A stretch of DNA of 64,000 nt. Source: Catenaria anguillulae PL171 (lineage: Eukaryota; Blastocladiomycota; Blastocladiomycetes; Blastocladiales; Catenariaceae). Below, in pieces: positions 22,498-33,351 of the stretch. The stretch covers positions 144,219 to 208,218 of the forward strand of contig MCFL01000043.1 of assembly GCA_002102555.1 (NCBI GenBank). The letters are read 5' to 3'. Under the pieces are notes generated by a model that was not told the origin of the DNA, made no database searches, and saw only the letters and a list, made by a program, of their open reading frames with translations. A program made the translations under genes and the position numbers. Every line of letters starts with the position of its first letter. Within the stretch, counting starts at the first letter, position 1.

Positions 22498-24009
22498 ATG
22501 TATCGCTTCCAAGCATCCACCGGACTCGCGGCAATCTCCCACGCCGCACCTCTACTCCCCATTTCCCGGCGCCTGGCGCTCGCCTCCTGGCACCGGCGCC
22601 AAGCTCCATCTCGACCCCATTGCTGCCAACAGACCCAAGGATTGCAGACGTACTCGACCATTACGGCCGCCGCTGTCGCTCCCACGCTCCCGCCATGGCT
22701 CAGGTCGCTGCGCCTCCCCCCCAACGCCCGCATCGCCCTGGCCATGTCTGGCGGCGTCGACTCTGCCCTGTGCGCCCACTTGCTCGCCAACCACCCGGGC
22801 GTGCAGTCTGTCACGGGCATCTACATGCGCAACTGGGACGCCCAGGACGAGACGGGCGAGTGCACGAGCGATGCCGATTGGGCGGCTGTGCGCGAGGCAT
22901 GTCACATTGTCGGCATTCCGTGCGAGAGAGTGGATTTCGTGTCCGAGTACTGGGGCCGCGTGTTTGAGCATCGGGTCCTTGAGGACGGGTATGCGCGCGG
23001 GCGCACGCCCAATCCGGACGTGTGGTGTAATCGGGAAATCAAGTTTGGCGTCATGTATGAGCGGGTGTTTGGCGGGTTGGCCAATGGCAAGAGCAAGAGC
23101 AGATTTGATGTGCTTGCGACGGGACATTATGCACGGACTGTGCCGGATGGGATGGGTAAAGTGCAGCTAGCGAGGGCCGTAGATACGGTCAAGGATCAGT
23201 CGTACTTTTTAGCGGCTGTCGAGGGAAAAGTCCTGCCTCAGGTGGTGTTCCCATTGGGTGGGGTCAGGAGCAAGGCCGAGGTCAAGGCATTGGCGAGGAG
23301 TGTTGGGTTGGGCAAATTTGCTGACAAGAAGGAGAGCATGGGAATCTGCTTTATTGGCAAGCGGAAACGTTTCGGAGATTTTTTGGGTTCGTCATTTGCA
23401 TTTACTTGCGGTTATGCCGTGAATTCGTTGTGTTGAACAGGCGGGTGGGCCGTCCACAGATGGATACATTGAACAGCAACCGGGCAAGTTTGTCCTTGAA
23501 GACGGAACCATCCTTGGTACGTGCTCTGTGTCGTTGTTCCCAAGGTCACTCATTTCCTCTCAACTCTGCTGATTTGCAAAATGGGCGAAATAGGACCCCA
23601 CCTTGGGCTCGCAAAGTACACCATTGGCCAATCCGCACAACTTGCCTCTCAGCCCGTCAAGTACTTTGTCGCACGCAAGTCTGCGCGTTCGGGCAACATC
23701 TTGCTGGTTCCCGATCGCGACCATGCGTTGCTCTATACACGGCGCACGAAGGTCCAGTGGGTCAATTGGATTCATCCGGAAAATGAGCAAGTGGCCACGA
23801 GCGGCGATGGAGCAGTAGTGGCAAGAGTGAGGTATCAGCAGACGGCTGTTGGGTGTCGCTTGGTCAAAAACCAGCAAGAGGGCATGTATGAGGTAGAGTT
23901 TGATGAGCCAGTGAGGGCAGTCACTCCAGGCCAAGTGTTGGTCGTGTACAAGGACGACATCTGTTTGGGGTGTGGGATTCAAGTCGAAGAGGATGACATC
24001 GACTTTTGA
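22498..24009 (+). CDS. MTU1: Mitochondrial tRNA-specific 2-thiouridylase
   Basis: MnmA/TRMU family: thiolates the wobble uridine of mitochondrial tRNAs for Lys, Glu and Gln. The N-terminus (MYRFQASTGLAAISHA, Arg-rich, few acids) looks like a mitochondrial targeting peptide. The PP-loop is ALAMSGGVDSALCAHLL (about 22737-22790). The first catalytic Cys lies in RTPNPDVWCNREIKFG (about 22999-23046), DQSYFLAAV follows, and the second Cys lies in GICFIGKRKRFGDFL (about 23340-23385). Introns: 23387-23459 (GTTCGT...CCACAG), restoring FLDGYIEQQPGKFVLED, and 23517-23593 (GTACGT...AATAG), restoring GPHLGLAKYTIGQ. The C-terminal barrel ends VYKDDICLGCG and the stop at 24009. No frame break was seen. The ATG at 22498 is preferred over 22408 because it gives the targeting-like start. 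Confidence 0.93.
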
Positions 24010-24076
24010 CTTGTGTGCGTGATTCATGTCCTTGTACAAGAATATTTATATTGGCAATTGCACAACCCAACAAAGA

Positions 24077-25347
24077 TCACTCCAATGTCATCAACGCCGC
24101 TCTTGTTCTCGCAAACATGTCCAACGCATCCTCACAATCGTCCGCCTCTGCATCCTCCCCTGAAACTGGTGCGCCCAACACCAATCCGGCAGGGGCAGCG
24201 TCCTTGAACCTCTGCAACAAGGCCACACTGGGCATTCGACTCGGCACCACCTCTCGTCCAATCTCACCGGCACTGGCCATCACAAACGCGTGCAAATGCA
24301 CCACGGGCGATGCCCACCCCATGCCGCCTGCCAGCGTGCGGACTTGAGTGCCCGTCTTGGCATCCAGGACGGCCACCATGCCTTTGCTTGTGCCCACCAA
24401 AAGATTTGTTGCCGACGGGGACACGGCAATGGCCGTGATGCGCGATCGGTCGACGCTAGCCAGATGTTGCCTGACCGAGGTGATGTGTGCCGCATTGTTG
24501 GCATTGGCGGGCGACGTGGCGTACACGTTGCCATCGTCACACCCGGCGTACACGTGCTCGTCGAGCGGATCAGATGCGAGCGCGTGAATGGGCGAGGGCA
24601 ACAGGAACGTGGCGAGTGTAGCTCCCGTAGCCATGTCGTGGATCTTGAGGGCGTGATCAAGCGAGGCGGTAAAGAGGCGCGACGTGGTGGATGGCGAATG
24701 CGAAAAACGGAGCGAGGTCACGGGAAGCGTGTGTGCGGAGAGGGTATGGAGCGGGAGATGTGACGAGGGATTGGATGGGTCGATCAGTCTGTTCCGGTGG
24801 GATGCCTCGTGTGAGTGAAATGCGCTTCTTGTCGGCAGAAAGAGAGTCGAGCCCGCACATACGATGACACTTGGAACACTTTGACTCCAGCATCCAACGA
24901 CCCCGTGGCAATCAGCATGTCATCATTTGACACAACCACACACGAGACAGCCTGGAAATGAGCCTCCACAACGGCCAACAGCTTTCCCGACGGTGCATCC
25001 CAGACATATACTTTTCCCGACTCGCTTCCAGCCACGATGAGGCGTCCGCTGACGGGCGACGCGGTAAGCGACACGAGTTTTTCGGGCAGTGGGCACTTGA
25101 GCCAGGGCTGATCGCGGTCGTGCGCGTAAACGGCAATGACGCCCTTGTCCTTGAGGAGGGAGGCAAAGTGCGGTGTTGTGCAAGAGAGCGGAGCAACAGC
25201 ATTGGCGCCGTGGGCAGAGCACGGCTTGAAGGACTGGATGGTGTGGCCCGTGTGCAGGTCAGAGAGCGTTGCCTGCGGGTCTGCCGACGTGACGGCGAGC
25301 ACGGCTTGGCGGAGTTGCGGGGCAGCCATAGCAGTACTGTTACTCAT
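24077..25347 (-). CDS. IPI3: WD40 protein Ipi3/WDR18
   Basis: WD-repeat subunit of the Rix1 (PELP1-TEX10-WDR18) complex, which acts in nucleoplasmic 60S pre-ribosome maturation and ITS2 processing and, in yeast, in pre-replicative complex function. Start at 25347 (MSNSTAMAAPQLRQ). Diagnostic segments: TLSDLHTGHTIQSFK; LPEKLVSLTASPVSGRLIVA; GKVYVWDAPSGKLLAVVEAH; DDMLIATGSLDAGVKVFQ. The intron 24789-24862 (GTATGT...AACAG) joins FQVSS to LIDPSNPSS. Then TLPVTSLRFSHSP, RLFTASLDHALKIHD, HVYAGCDDGNVY and LLVGTSKGMVAVLDAKTG. The C-terminal tail is Ala/Asp/Glu-rich. Length (about 400 residues) fits. It converges on MTU1 with 67 bp between stops and is divergent from the ML-domain gene. Confidence 0.88.
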
Positions 25348-25633
25348 GGTGGTGATTGTGTATCGTGTATCGTACATTGGCATGCATGTGTTGCGATGCA
25401 ATGGATGGGGGAATGAATGAATCTCGAGACGCACGACTCACTTCTTGTTTGGGAAGGGTGGGATGAGACCACGTGACTGGTCTCTCGCTCACCAGACGGA
25501 GTGCCCCAAAAGGCAACGCTTTCTTCGATTTCCCACACACGGCCGATTCCATGCACAATATCAGTCAGCAATCCAGCCCTGATACAAAACACCCCGAGCA
25601 ATCCCTCACACCGCACGCCCGCCCCACCCCACC
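25348..25633. promoter_or_regulatory. Shared divergent promoter, Ipi3 / ML protein
   Basis: Only 286 bp separate two divergent start codons. No element was identified beyond C-rich sequence near 25590-25630. Confidence 0.4.
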
Positions 25634-26212
25634 ATGCACTCGCCCCTCCATCTCCTCCTCGTGGCGGTCGTCTTGCTGGCCGCCGCCTCCCAAGTGCTCG
25701 TGGTCCACGCCATTCCGCTCGTAGCCTCTGCATCTGCCGCCGACCGCTACCAATCGCCCCTCGGCGGCCTCAACACACTCACCACGCCGCTTTCGAAACT
25801 GGCGCTGACAGCATCGCTCTCGGACGTCAAGCAGTGCGCGAAAAACTCGGACGCGGACGCGCTTGACCTGGAATCGCTCGAACTCATCCCGGACCAGCCC
25901 AAGCGCGGCGAGCCGCTGCAAGTACGCCTCAAGGGCCAGCTCCGCCGCACGATTGACCGGCCCGCGACGGTCCACGTGCTCGTCAAGCTCGGACGGTTCA
26001 TCCAGCTGCTCAAGCAGGACTTGGACTTGTGCAACGAGGTGGGGCGCGTCGACTTGACGTGTCCGTTGCAGCAGGGCCCGATTGTCATTGATAAGAAGTT
26101 TGATTTGCCAAATGAGATCCCGCCGGGCACCTACTATGTCACGGCGGATATTACCGATCAAGAGGGCGGGCCCGTGACGTGTGTCCAAGTGGCAGTCAAG
26201 TTTGATTTGTGA
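25634..26212 (+). CDS. NPC2: NPC2-like ML-domain lipid-transfer protein (PG/PI-TP)
   Basis: Single exon, 192 residues. The signal peptide is obvious (LHLLLVAVVLLAAASQVLVV, ending about HAIP). The ML domain matches fungal phosphatidylglycerol/phosphatidylinositol transfer protein: KQCAKNSDADALDLESLEL, then PKRGEPLQVRLKGQL, VHVLVKLGRFIQLLKQDLD, LCNEVGRVDLTCPL, then LPNEIPPGTYYVTADI and PVTCVQVAVKFDL-stop. Paired Cys positions are conserved. Family role: binding sterol or phospholipid in the vacuole/lysosome lumen or secretory path. Length and domain layout are normal and the frame is intact. Confidence 0.93.
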   Translation: MHSPLHLLLVAVVLLAAASQVLVVHAIPLVASASAADRYQSPLGGLNTLTTPLSKLALTASLSDVKQCAKNSDADALDLESLELIPDQPKRGEPLQVRLKGQLRRTIDRPATVHVLVKLGRFIQLLKQDLDLCNEVGRVDLTCPLQQGPIVIDKKFDLPNEIPPGTYYVTADITDQEGGPVTCVQVAVKFDL

Positions 26213-26406
26213 ACGTGTATTTGCCGAGGTTGGCCAGTTCTGTTGTATCTCTCTCATCAATGGCTGGTGTTTGTGTACACAAGTAGTTGTCAAGCACCCT
26301 TTCCTGTTTTTATTGATTCAATCATCTCCTGCTTGTTTCCCTCTGTCTATCCATTGATCCATATCAGTTGCTTCTCATGTAAATACAACACACAATCACA
26401 CGCATT

Positions 26407-27530
26407 TCATGCATTTGGTATCGATGTACCATCCTCATGCTCAGTCTCGGACTCGGATGCAGGGTCCAGAAACTTGACTTTATCCTTGCCAACCACCTCA
26501 CCAACCTTGAAAATCAACTCCTCGAGTTCCTTGTCCAAGGCATCCATCCGACTTTGCAATCCTACATCTACATATGTTTCATGCAAGAGCTGGCGTCAGT
26601 TTGACCAACATATCCATGGGGAAGAAAAAAAAAAAAAAAAAAAAAAAAGAGAGAGAGAACGTATACATACAGTCACGAACCCCGCTAACCACGGCGCCAG
26701 CTCTCCTGGCCCTCAATACGGCCTCGCCCGCAACGCCCGTTACCTGTCCCTGGACATCCACCACCAGCGTACTCAACTTGCGCTGCGTCGCCGCGACGCG
26801 TTTGAGGTGTGCGTTGGTGGCGTGGCCCAGGTGGCCCACGACCAGTGGCGCGTCGGCAAGTGGGGCGGACGACGACCGCGATGATGAGGATGATGGCGAA
26901 GTTAAGGGTGAAGACGGGTTGGGTGAAGTGGACGATGTAGCAAATAGGGAAAGCCATGATGCGCCGCGCGAGGGTACACCGCCAGGTGGTACGTTGGTCT
27001 GGGTACTGGTGGACAGGGAAGTGGTCGAGGACTGCAGGGTCGAGTCGCGGTCGTCGCCGTCGTCGTCATTGGCAGCGTTCGTGGCAGCCCCAGGCGAATC
27101 GGATGCTTGCCTGGTGCGTGCTGTCGTGGCGGACGGCGTTTGTGGTCGAGATCCCGAAGCTGGGGTTTGCGGGCGCGATCGAGGCTTGGACGCTGGTCGC
27201 AAAAACTCGGCAGTTTGGGCGTTGCGCTTGGTTTTGGAAGGCGGATCAGGTCTTGGTACCATACAGGAAGGTCGTCAACGTTGGTCCCTGGTGGAAGCTG
27301 AGCCAAGGTGGAAGCATCGGTTGAGGAAGAGGAAGCAGACGAGTAGAATGGGATGCTCGGCAGCGACCACCGGATGTTGGCCGTGGTTGCAGCTGTTGAC
27401 GTCGGTAGTTGCGCTGTTGGGGTGGCTGCAGTGACAACCGTGATGACCTGGTCCTGCGTTGAGTGAGTGGCGGCGCGATAGTTGTCGGACCAGGTCTCGC
27501 GTCGGCGGTCGGCTTGCTGGCTTCGTTGCC
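26407..27530 (-). CDS. Coiled-coil protein with Ser/Thr/Pro-rich N-terminus, 5' end incomplete
   Basis: I do not recognise the family. The last exon, entered after ACATATGTAG near 26577, reads VGLQSRMDALDKELEEL, then VGEVVGKDKVKFLDP, and ends with stop 26407-26409. The preceding intron (donor TGTATG near 26668) contains a 24-base A run on the + strand, T on the coding strand. Upstream comes a helical part (GHLGHATNAHLKRVAATQRK, then LVVDVQGQVTGVAGEAVL), preceded by a long Ser/Thr/Pro region. Further upstream is ANIRWSLPSIPFYSS with LPPGTNVDDLPVWYQDL. The frame changes once near 27230 and again at an acceptor near 27460. The upper bound 27530 follows an acceptor (TGTAG/GGC), so at least one 5' exon with the start codon is not located. 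The C-terminal heptads suggest a subunit of an oligomeric complex; nothing more can be said. Confidence 0.5.
26625..26648. repeat. Poly-A tract, 24 bases
   Basis: Uninterrupted A24 on the + strand, followed by a short GA repeat. It lies in an intron of the leftward coiled-coil gene, where it forms a T-rich tract. Confidence 0.9.
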
Positions 27531-28118
27531 CTACACACGGATCATCTCATGGGTTGGTATGGCATTCGTGTCGGTGGAGGGCATGGCGGGCTCAAAGGGA
27601 CAAGGAGCACTCCAATCCACACCATGACATTGACTCGGACGTTGCTCGTTGCTTGTGGGTGTTGGCGGTGGTGATGACGATGAGCTGATGTTGTGAGCTT
27701 TTTGTGATTAATATGAAATGAGCTTGTCTTTGAATGGCGTAAAGGTTATAATTTCGTTGGCTTTTCATGTCCATGGGTCGAATCCTTGACCATTTAATTT
27801 AAAATAAATAATGTGCATTTCAGATTCTTAGCGCATGACAGACGTCAATTCATAACTGTTCAGTCTATGCTCGCGTGGTGACACCAAAACACTTGCATTC
27901 GCCCGAGCCATTGCCGATAGCCGTCAAGTTAATCCGCAACGAAGCACGGAAGCAGGCGAGTTTGACCGCCCCCCACCAACGCTTCATCCTGCCATTGTGT
28001 GTACGTAACACTCCAGGCATGCTGCGGCAGATGCGGACCAAGAAAACTAAATGCTTAGTACATACATACAAGGGAGTGTCCACAAACGTTTAACATGCAA
28101 AACACACAACACAAGGAT
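27531..28118. other. Intergenic, AT-rich
   Basis: Contains the AT-richest stretch of the left half (about 27690-27820, with TTTAATTTAAAATAAATAATG). May hold the unlocated 5' exon of the coiled-coil gene at its left and the mL58 3' region at its right. Confidence 0.4.
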
Positions 28119-28771
28119 CTACCACAACTCGCGCCTCCGCTGCCGATCCCGGATATGCTGCAGAGTCGACGGCGGCAACCTGGCAACCCGCTCGGCCTCG
28201 ACTTCTGCCAACTTTGCGGCGCGCTGCTCGGGACACTTTGCCACAATGGAAATGGCAATGCCAGAGACGCCATACTTGGCGGCAAGCTTGCGCACCGTCC
28301 ACTGGTCAGGATCCTGCGCCCGCAAGGCCTTGATTTCTTGGATTTCGGCCGCCGTCAGCACCTTTTTGCTGTTGCGAGGGGCTCGATGGGATCGGAAAGC
28401 GGCGAGGCAAGCGACGTGGGTGCAAACTTGTGGCTTGTGGGCGGGAGGTTGCCCCTGTCAAAGACGGGCTCGAAGGCGGCCGAGTTGAGATGGATGGTGG
28501 TGCCGTCGGACAGCTTGGCGACATGGGGAAGCAGTTTCGGGAGCGATTTGGCCTTGAGCTTGATGGGCAGCGGCTCGAGGGGCTTTGCGGGCATGAGCGG
28601 GAGGGAAGCGAGGGCGGGCGGGGTGCCGGGCGTAGACGGGATCGGGCGCGGGGCCAAGTACTTTGCTGGGTGCAGGGGCTTGAGCTTGGAGAAGGGGACC
28701 TTGTTGCGCTGGGCAGCAGACACGGCTCGGACGCTGGCCAGGACGCTGGTGCCAGCAGTGGACGACGACAT
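28119..28771 (-). CDS. MRPL20: Mitochondrial large ribosomal subunit protein mL58 (MRPL20)
   Basis: Fungal-type mitoribosomal protein L20/mL58. Start at 28771 (MSSSTAGTSVLASVRAV), basic and Ala/Pro-rich with ALASLPLMPAKPLEPLPIKL, consistent with mitochondrial import. The conserved core is VLTAAEIQEIKALRAQDPDQ, then WTVRKLAAKYGVSGIAISIV and AKCPEQRAAKLAEVEAERV, matching the family pattern LTPEQI..I..LR..DP..WT...LA..F.VS. The two halves lie in different frames at about 28355-28365, where the + strand CCTTTTTGC holds five T; one more base would give AKKVLTAAEI. I read this as a homopolymer miscount in an otherwise normal gene of about 217 codons. Divergent from the dehydrogenase gene. Confidence 0.85.
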
Positions 28772-29088
28772 GATGGATTTTTTATATTACTCTGAGGATG
28801 ATTGCATTCGGTTGCGTTCAATGCATTCCATTGCTGTATTGCATTATGCATGGAATCATCACTTATTGTGCACAGGATGATGGATCGGCCATCACCACAG
28901 GTCCATGTGCAAGAATTGTGACGGATGGGATGGGCTTCCGATCCGCCTTGCCGTTCCAATTTGTTGTCCGCACCTCCACACGTTGTCAGTCGTCGGTCGG
29001 CCAGATGGTCTGTTCTGCCGATTCTACATGGGTCGCTGATGTGACGTGACATCAGACCTCTCCATCCACCCTATTCACACATCAACAA
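28772..29088. promoter_or_regulatory. Shared divergent promoter, mL58 / SDR
   Basis: 317 bp between divergent start codons. AT-richer near the mL58 start (about 28772-28800). No specific motif identified. Confidence 0.35.
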
Positions 29089-30134
29089 ATGAATCAGGTT
29101 ATATCCACAAACGCAGACGCAATGGATCTGTCGCCCTCCCTCTCCTGGCTGCTCACGGCCATCACCGCTGGCGCCCTCGCCACAACCACCCTTCTCCACC
29201 TGCGTTTCCGGCACCGCCAAGCCAACCGCCTGGCCAAACGCCGCGGCCTCCACATTGTTCTCGTTGGCGCCTCCTCGGGCGTCGGCGAACAACTCGCCTA
29301 TCAGTACGCCTCGCGCGGCGCACGCCTCGTCCTTGCTGCCCGGCGCGAGTCGCTTTTGGCCAGTGTCCGCGAGCAATGCCTGGTTTGGGCGGAACACAGG
29401 TCACTTGCGTCAAGACAGACGTCACTTGCCATGCCGATTTGCGCAACCTGCACACCATCGCCACACAGTGTCTTGATGGACACATTGACTCGGTCATTTA
29501 CTGTGTCGGGGCACTCACCATCTGCCCCTTTGACGCCACGCTCGCCGCCTCGGACGAGCAAGCCGCCAACCTTATAGATCAGGTGTTCAAGGTCAACGCC
29601 ACGGCACCCATCTTGCTCGCTCGTCTCTTTCTCCCATCCTTGCGGGAAACCGCGCTCAAGGTCGCCTCCACGCGCAGGCACTCAGCGTCTTCGTCTCGCA
29701 AGTCGGCAGTCAAGGAGGTGCCGCCGCACTTGCAACCTAACATCACCGTCATTTCGTCAGTCGCAGGCTTGCTCCCGGCCCCGTCACGTGCGCTCTATTG
29801 CGCATCCAAGGCAGCACTCCATGGATTCTTTGATTCGTTACGTATCGAAGAGCGCAGGTTCAACCGCGTGTGCCCTGTTCGTGTGCACCTCGTGGCACCT
29901 GGAACCATTGTCGGCACGGATTTGCGTGCCACGGCGCTCGACAAGGCCCTGTGGAAGGACGGCATGCCCGTGGGAAGCAAAAAAGCCGGGTTGAGTGCTT
30001 TGCAAGTCGCGCAAGAGGTTGTGCGGCAGGTCGATGAGGTCCTCGTGTTGCCCAAATGGTACGAGGCGGCAGTCGTCTTGCGAGCTATTGTACCGGGGGT
30101 TGTGGATTACATGGCTGGAAAAAAGTATCAGTAA
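29089..30134 (+). CDS. Membrane-anchored short-chain dehydrogenase/reductase
   Basis: NAD(P)(H)-dependent oxidoreductase of the classical SDR family, closest in layout to the DHRS7/11-beta-HSD-like membrane group. The N-terminal hydrophobic segment (LSWLLTAITAGALATTTLLH) would anchor it. Cofactor loop IVLVGASSGVGEQLA (about 29258-29302); GARLVLAARRES; DSVIYCVGAL in the NNAG position; NATAPILLARLFLPSL; catalytic Ser in VISSVAGLLPAPSRA and YCASKAALHG (about 29800-29830) with the YxxxK pair. The tail ends VVDYMAGKKYQ. One frame change at about 29381 (between REQC and GLGGTQVTCVKTDVT) fits a missing C in a C run. Start 29089 or 29122; the latter gives a tighter signal anchor. The substrate cannot be told. 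Confidence 0.85.
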
Positions 30135-31170
30135 CAGCCAAACTGTATTGATTGAACACTGTATGTGCACTTCGATTTCACTCCTTATGTACCTCGACGT
30201 AAATATCTCATGTGGATCTGTGCTTGATGCCCAGCATTGATGCATAGCACTGTACGTTAGGGAACCAAGGCATGGTTGTTACATGTCTTCTTGCAGTGAT
30301 CCACCTTGGGTATTTAGCCCATTTGCCTGACACATCTTTATTTACTCGACCACCCACTCTTGCGTCAGCGTGACGCAATCGACCATGGTCACCACCACAC
30401 TTTTCCCGTCTGCTTGTTCCCATCAACAGCCCACAAATACTCGTCCTGCACAAAAGGCGTTGTTCCTGCAATCATCAATATCAATGTCGGTGCAAGGTGG
30501 CAGCGGACATATGGCACACAGCCGACAACCTGAGTCAGCGCTGAGTTGACCATCAATGAGACAAGGAGGAGGTTCTGGCGTGGAATCCATACAGTCCTTG
30601 GACATGGCCGTGTGTGGCCGGCTCAAGGCAAAAGATGAGCCAGGTACATACTCCAGCTTCAGCTCACAAGGAAATCGATTCGCCTCACACAGTTCCATAT
30701 AGACTCAGGCAGATCAGTAGCGTGTGTTGACTGTTTGTGTCCAAGCCTGCGGCACTTGGTTTGCCATCGCACGATCCAGTGCACGATCTTGACACTTTGG
30801 GCCGTGAAAAAACAATGTCCTCTCTCCGGTTATCACCGACTCCAGCGAAATGTGATTCCACTCGTCTCTACCTGCGTCTCTACTTGTCTGTCCTGTCCTA
30901 GATGCTTGAGCGGTTTCCTTGCTATCAGAGTCTGTCTGTATCGTGTCTCACGCACTCGTCGAGGGTGATCAGCCTTGGCTGACTCACATTTGACTTGGTG
31001 GCATTACAACACACACAGGCAGGTGTGCCACATAGCCAAGCGCACCAAGTCATCGCATACCACTGGCACTATCGACTGATGCTGGTGCGGCTCTGGATTC
31101 ATAGATCTGCCCCTGCCCAGCGTTATACCTCTCGCACTTTGCTCAACCACCAGCCCGACTTGAAGCAACC
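30135..31170. other. Intergenic; possible small leftward gene at about 30346-30700
   Basis: No firm gene. On the - strand an ATG near 30698 opens MELCEANRFPCELKLEYVPG. Further on (about 30340-30470), after a plausible intron end GATTGCAG, the sequence reads TTPFVQDEYLWAVDGNKQ and, in an adjacent frame, VVVTMVDCVTLTQEWVVE-stop. This looks coding, but the exons and frame cannot be fixed. The rest is the 3' region of the SDR gene and the promoter of the gene at 31171. Confidence 0.25.
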
Positions 31171-33351
31171 ATGCACCATCACCAGCATCAAGCCTACAAG
31201 AATGCCGGCCGCTTCGGATTACTCCAGGCCGAACTCATCCAAGACCTTGTGACCCACCATCTGCCTGCAAGAGATCAACTCGCTCTTGGTCGGTCGTGCA
31301 AGTGGCTGCGCTCCATCGTCCAACATTCGTCCGCGGCGTGGCAAATGCTCTTCCACCCATCGGCACCTCTTTTGGAGTTGACCCGCCCCGTCCTTGGAAC
31401 CAACAGCTTGCCTACTCCACTCAAACCCGGCTTCATCGCATGCTTGCCCATTGGCCGCCTCCCGAGCCAGTTGGCATGGGTCGCAAGGGAGCAAACTAGC
31501 GTTTGTTTCAGAGACGCCATCTTTGCCGGCTCGCTTGTTGCGATCCAAAGACGGCCGCCTCCAAGATTGTCGTCGGCTCCATTCGCTCGACCAAGCAATA
31601 TCGAGGGTGGGTTCTCGTGTGTCAACGAGTGCTTCTGCCAATGTTGTGGATGGGACGTAGTCAACAACTTGTCGCTCCACCTGCCGCTATTCCTCAACCA
31701 AGATCACTTTGACTCTTCGTTTCCGCTCTTGTACGACCAAGTGTCTTGCGCGATCCTCGATGGCCAGTCGCTTGACAGTCCGCCATCTCTACCATACTCT
31801 TTGGTCACGAGCTTCTTTCCCCAACTCGTCCGCAACATGGCTGCTCGGCTTGCGCTCACGGCCAATCTGCCGACCGCCAACGATCTCGAGACTTTGGTCC
31901 AAGTCCAAGCTCTTTGGCGCGCAACCATCCATCGATTCAACCGCAACTCAATGGCCTGGGTCACAGAAAAGATTCGCACCCAGATCGACAGCCTTTCTCG
32001 GGGCGGTCAACGCGCTCGCCAAGTGCCGCTCATGGAACTCGTTTCGCTTCTGCACGTCTCTACAGGCAGTTCCGGCCGTGAGGAATGGACGTGGCTCAAG
32101 ATTGCGCACATGATTGTCCAAGAAAACACGATTCGGTTGTTTGAGTACATTCGGGCATGTCGTGGATGCAACAACAAGGTCCCTAGCTTGGTCCGGCTTC
32201 CCGAAAATGCATTGTGGTTGGCCAACAAGGTTGCCGAGGGTCGGTTTGATGGGTGCGGATTCGTGCCGTGGCAGATTTTGCTCTTCCATGTTCGCATTCT
32301 GCGAGCAACGAGCTCCCTTTTGACCAACAAGAGCCCATCGCCCGCATTCGCACGCATCGCTGGTCGGCTCGATCGCGAGCAACATCTTGTTCCTGGCCCA
32401 CTGGCTCGCCTTCTCCATGCATATCTCGTCCAACAAGCCCGCTCGCCCAATGGCGCATGCTCATCGTGGGCCGGAATCTGGCGCGGACTTGGTGCCGCTC
32501 CCATGCAGCCGGCTGCCTTGACCAAATGGCTCGACTGGTGTTTCACACAAGCAAAGCTTCGACCAGCCAACGTTCAGCGCGTTGGGCTTATCAACTCGCC
32601 CTATTTCCCACAAATCTGCCCGATTTGCCCGCTTCCGCGAAGACGCCATCCGGATCGGCCCCTTTCATTGGTGACGTTTCACCCAACGCACCGATTCAGC
32701 CTATTCTCGCCACCTCGGGTCGCGCTTCCTGTGGCCGAATTCACACTCATTGCGCTCAACCGCAAGGGTGCATTCCTGTACGCCCACAGCAACACGTTTG
32801 GCGTTCATGGCATGGACTCTGGGTTCTTGTCCCTGCACATCGAGCCCACACCGCACGGGTCACAAGAAACAACACTGCATCTGGACAAACTCGACCCAAC
32901 CGTTGCGTATGTGGCAGTTGTCACGTCCCACTCGAAACCCGCTTCCGACCCGTACCCTTCCACCGTGTATGCAACAAGCACTGACATTCGTGAGTGTCCC
33001 GAGTCGTGGGGTCCGCAAGATACTCAAGCCTTGCCAAAGATGGTCTCGCGGTTATCGTGGGTATGTTGCCGCGGGCTCGATGATGGGAAATGGGACTTGG
33101 TTCGAGCGACGGCAGTGCCGCGAAATGGTGGTCGCGTTGTCATGTGGTATGATTCGAGTCCGGGCAGGCATGCATGGTTGATTTCGAGACAAGGTTCTGC
33201 AAGTAGGGATTTGGAGGATGCCTCGAATTTCGATGTGACACTGGCCAATTGCGTGGACGTGACCCAGCAGTGGGTGCTTGAGTATGTGAAACTGTGTCAG
33301 GTAAATGGGCTCGATTCGCACGGGGTTTCGAGAACGGAGAGCCATCCGTAA
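31171..33351 (+). CDS. F-box-like N-terminus, large single-exon protein, unrecognised
   Basis: Uninterrupted frame of 726 codons, one of the largest in the window. The N-terminus resembles an F-box: LLQAELIQDLVTHHLPARDQ, then LALGRSCKWLRSIVQHSS and AWQMLF. Paired Cys motifs follow: CVNECFCQCCGWD (about 31620-31655) and CRGCNNKV (about 32160-32185), with CPICPLP near 32620; they could bind zinc but do not form a standard finger. The C-terminal part has beta-rich sequence with FTLIALNRKGAFLYAHS and ends VTLANCVDVTQQWVLEYVKL. If the F-box is real the protein would be an SCF substrate adaptor, but I recognise no known substrate-binding domain. Composition is like its neighbours and no frame break is seen. 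Confidence 0.7.
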   Translation: MHHHQHQAYKNAGRFGLLQAELIQDLVTHHLPARDQLALGRSCKWLRSIVQHSSAAWQMLFHPSAPLLELTRPVLGTNSLPTPLKPGFIACLPIGRLPSQLAWVAREQTSVCFRDAIFAGSLVAIQRRPPPRLSSAPFARPSNIEGGFSCVNECFCQCCGWDVVNNLSLHLPLFLNQDHFDSSFPLLYDQVSCAILDGQSLDSPPSLPYSLVTSFFPQLVRNMAARLALTANLPTANDLETLVQVQALWRATIHRFNRNSMAWVTEKIRTQIDSLSRGGQRARQVPLMELVSLLHVSTGSSGREEWTWLKIAHMIVQENTIRLFEYIRACRGCNNKVPSLVRLPENALWLANKVAEGRFDGCGFVPWQILLFHVRILRATSSLLTNKSPSPAFARIAGRLDREQHLVPGPLARLLHAYLVQQARSPNGACSSWAGIWRGLGAAPMQPAALTKWLDWCFTQAKLRPANVQRVGLINSPYFPQICPICPLPRRRHPDRPLSLVTFHPTHRFSLFSPPRVALPVAEFTLIALNRKGAFLYAHSNTFGVHGMDSGFLSLHIEPTPHGSQETTLHLDKLDPTVAYVAVVTSHSKPASDPYPSTVYATSTDIRECPESWGPQDTQALPKMVSRLSWVCCRGLDDGKWDLVRATAVPRNGGRVVMWYDSSPGRHAWLISRQGSASRDLEDASNFDVTLANCVDVTQQWVLEYVKLCQVNGLDSHGVSRTESHP

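Noticed and set aside
27760-27800. GGGTCGAATCC box suggesting a tRNA T-arm
   Set aside because: No acceptor, D or anticodon arm pairs around it; the flanks are AT-rich spacer. No tRNA or rRNA gene was found anywhere in the window.
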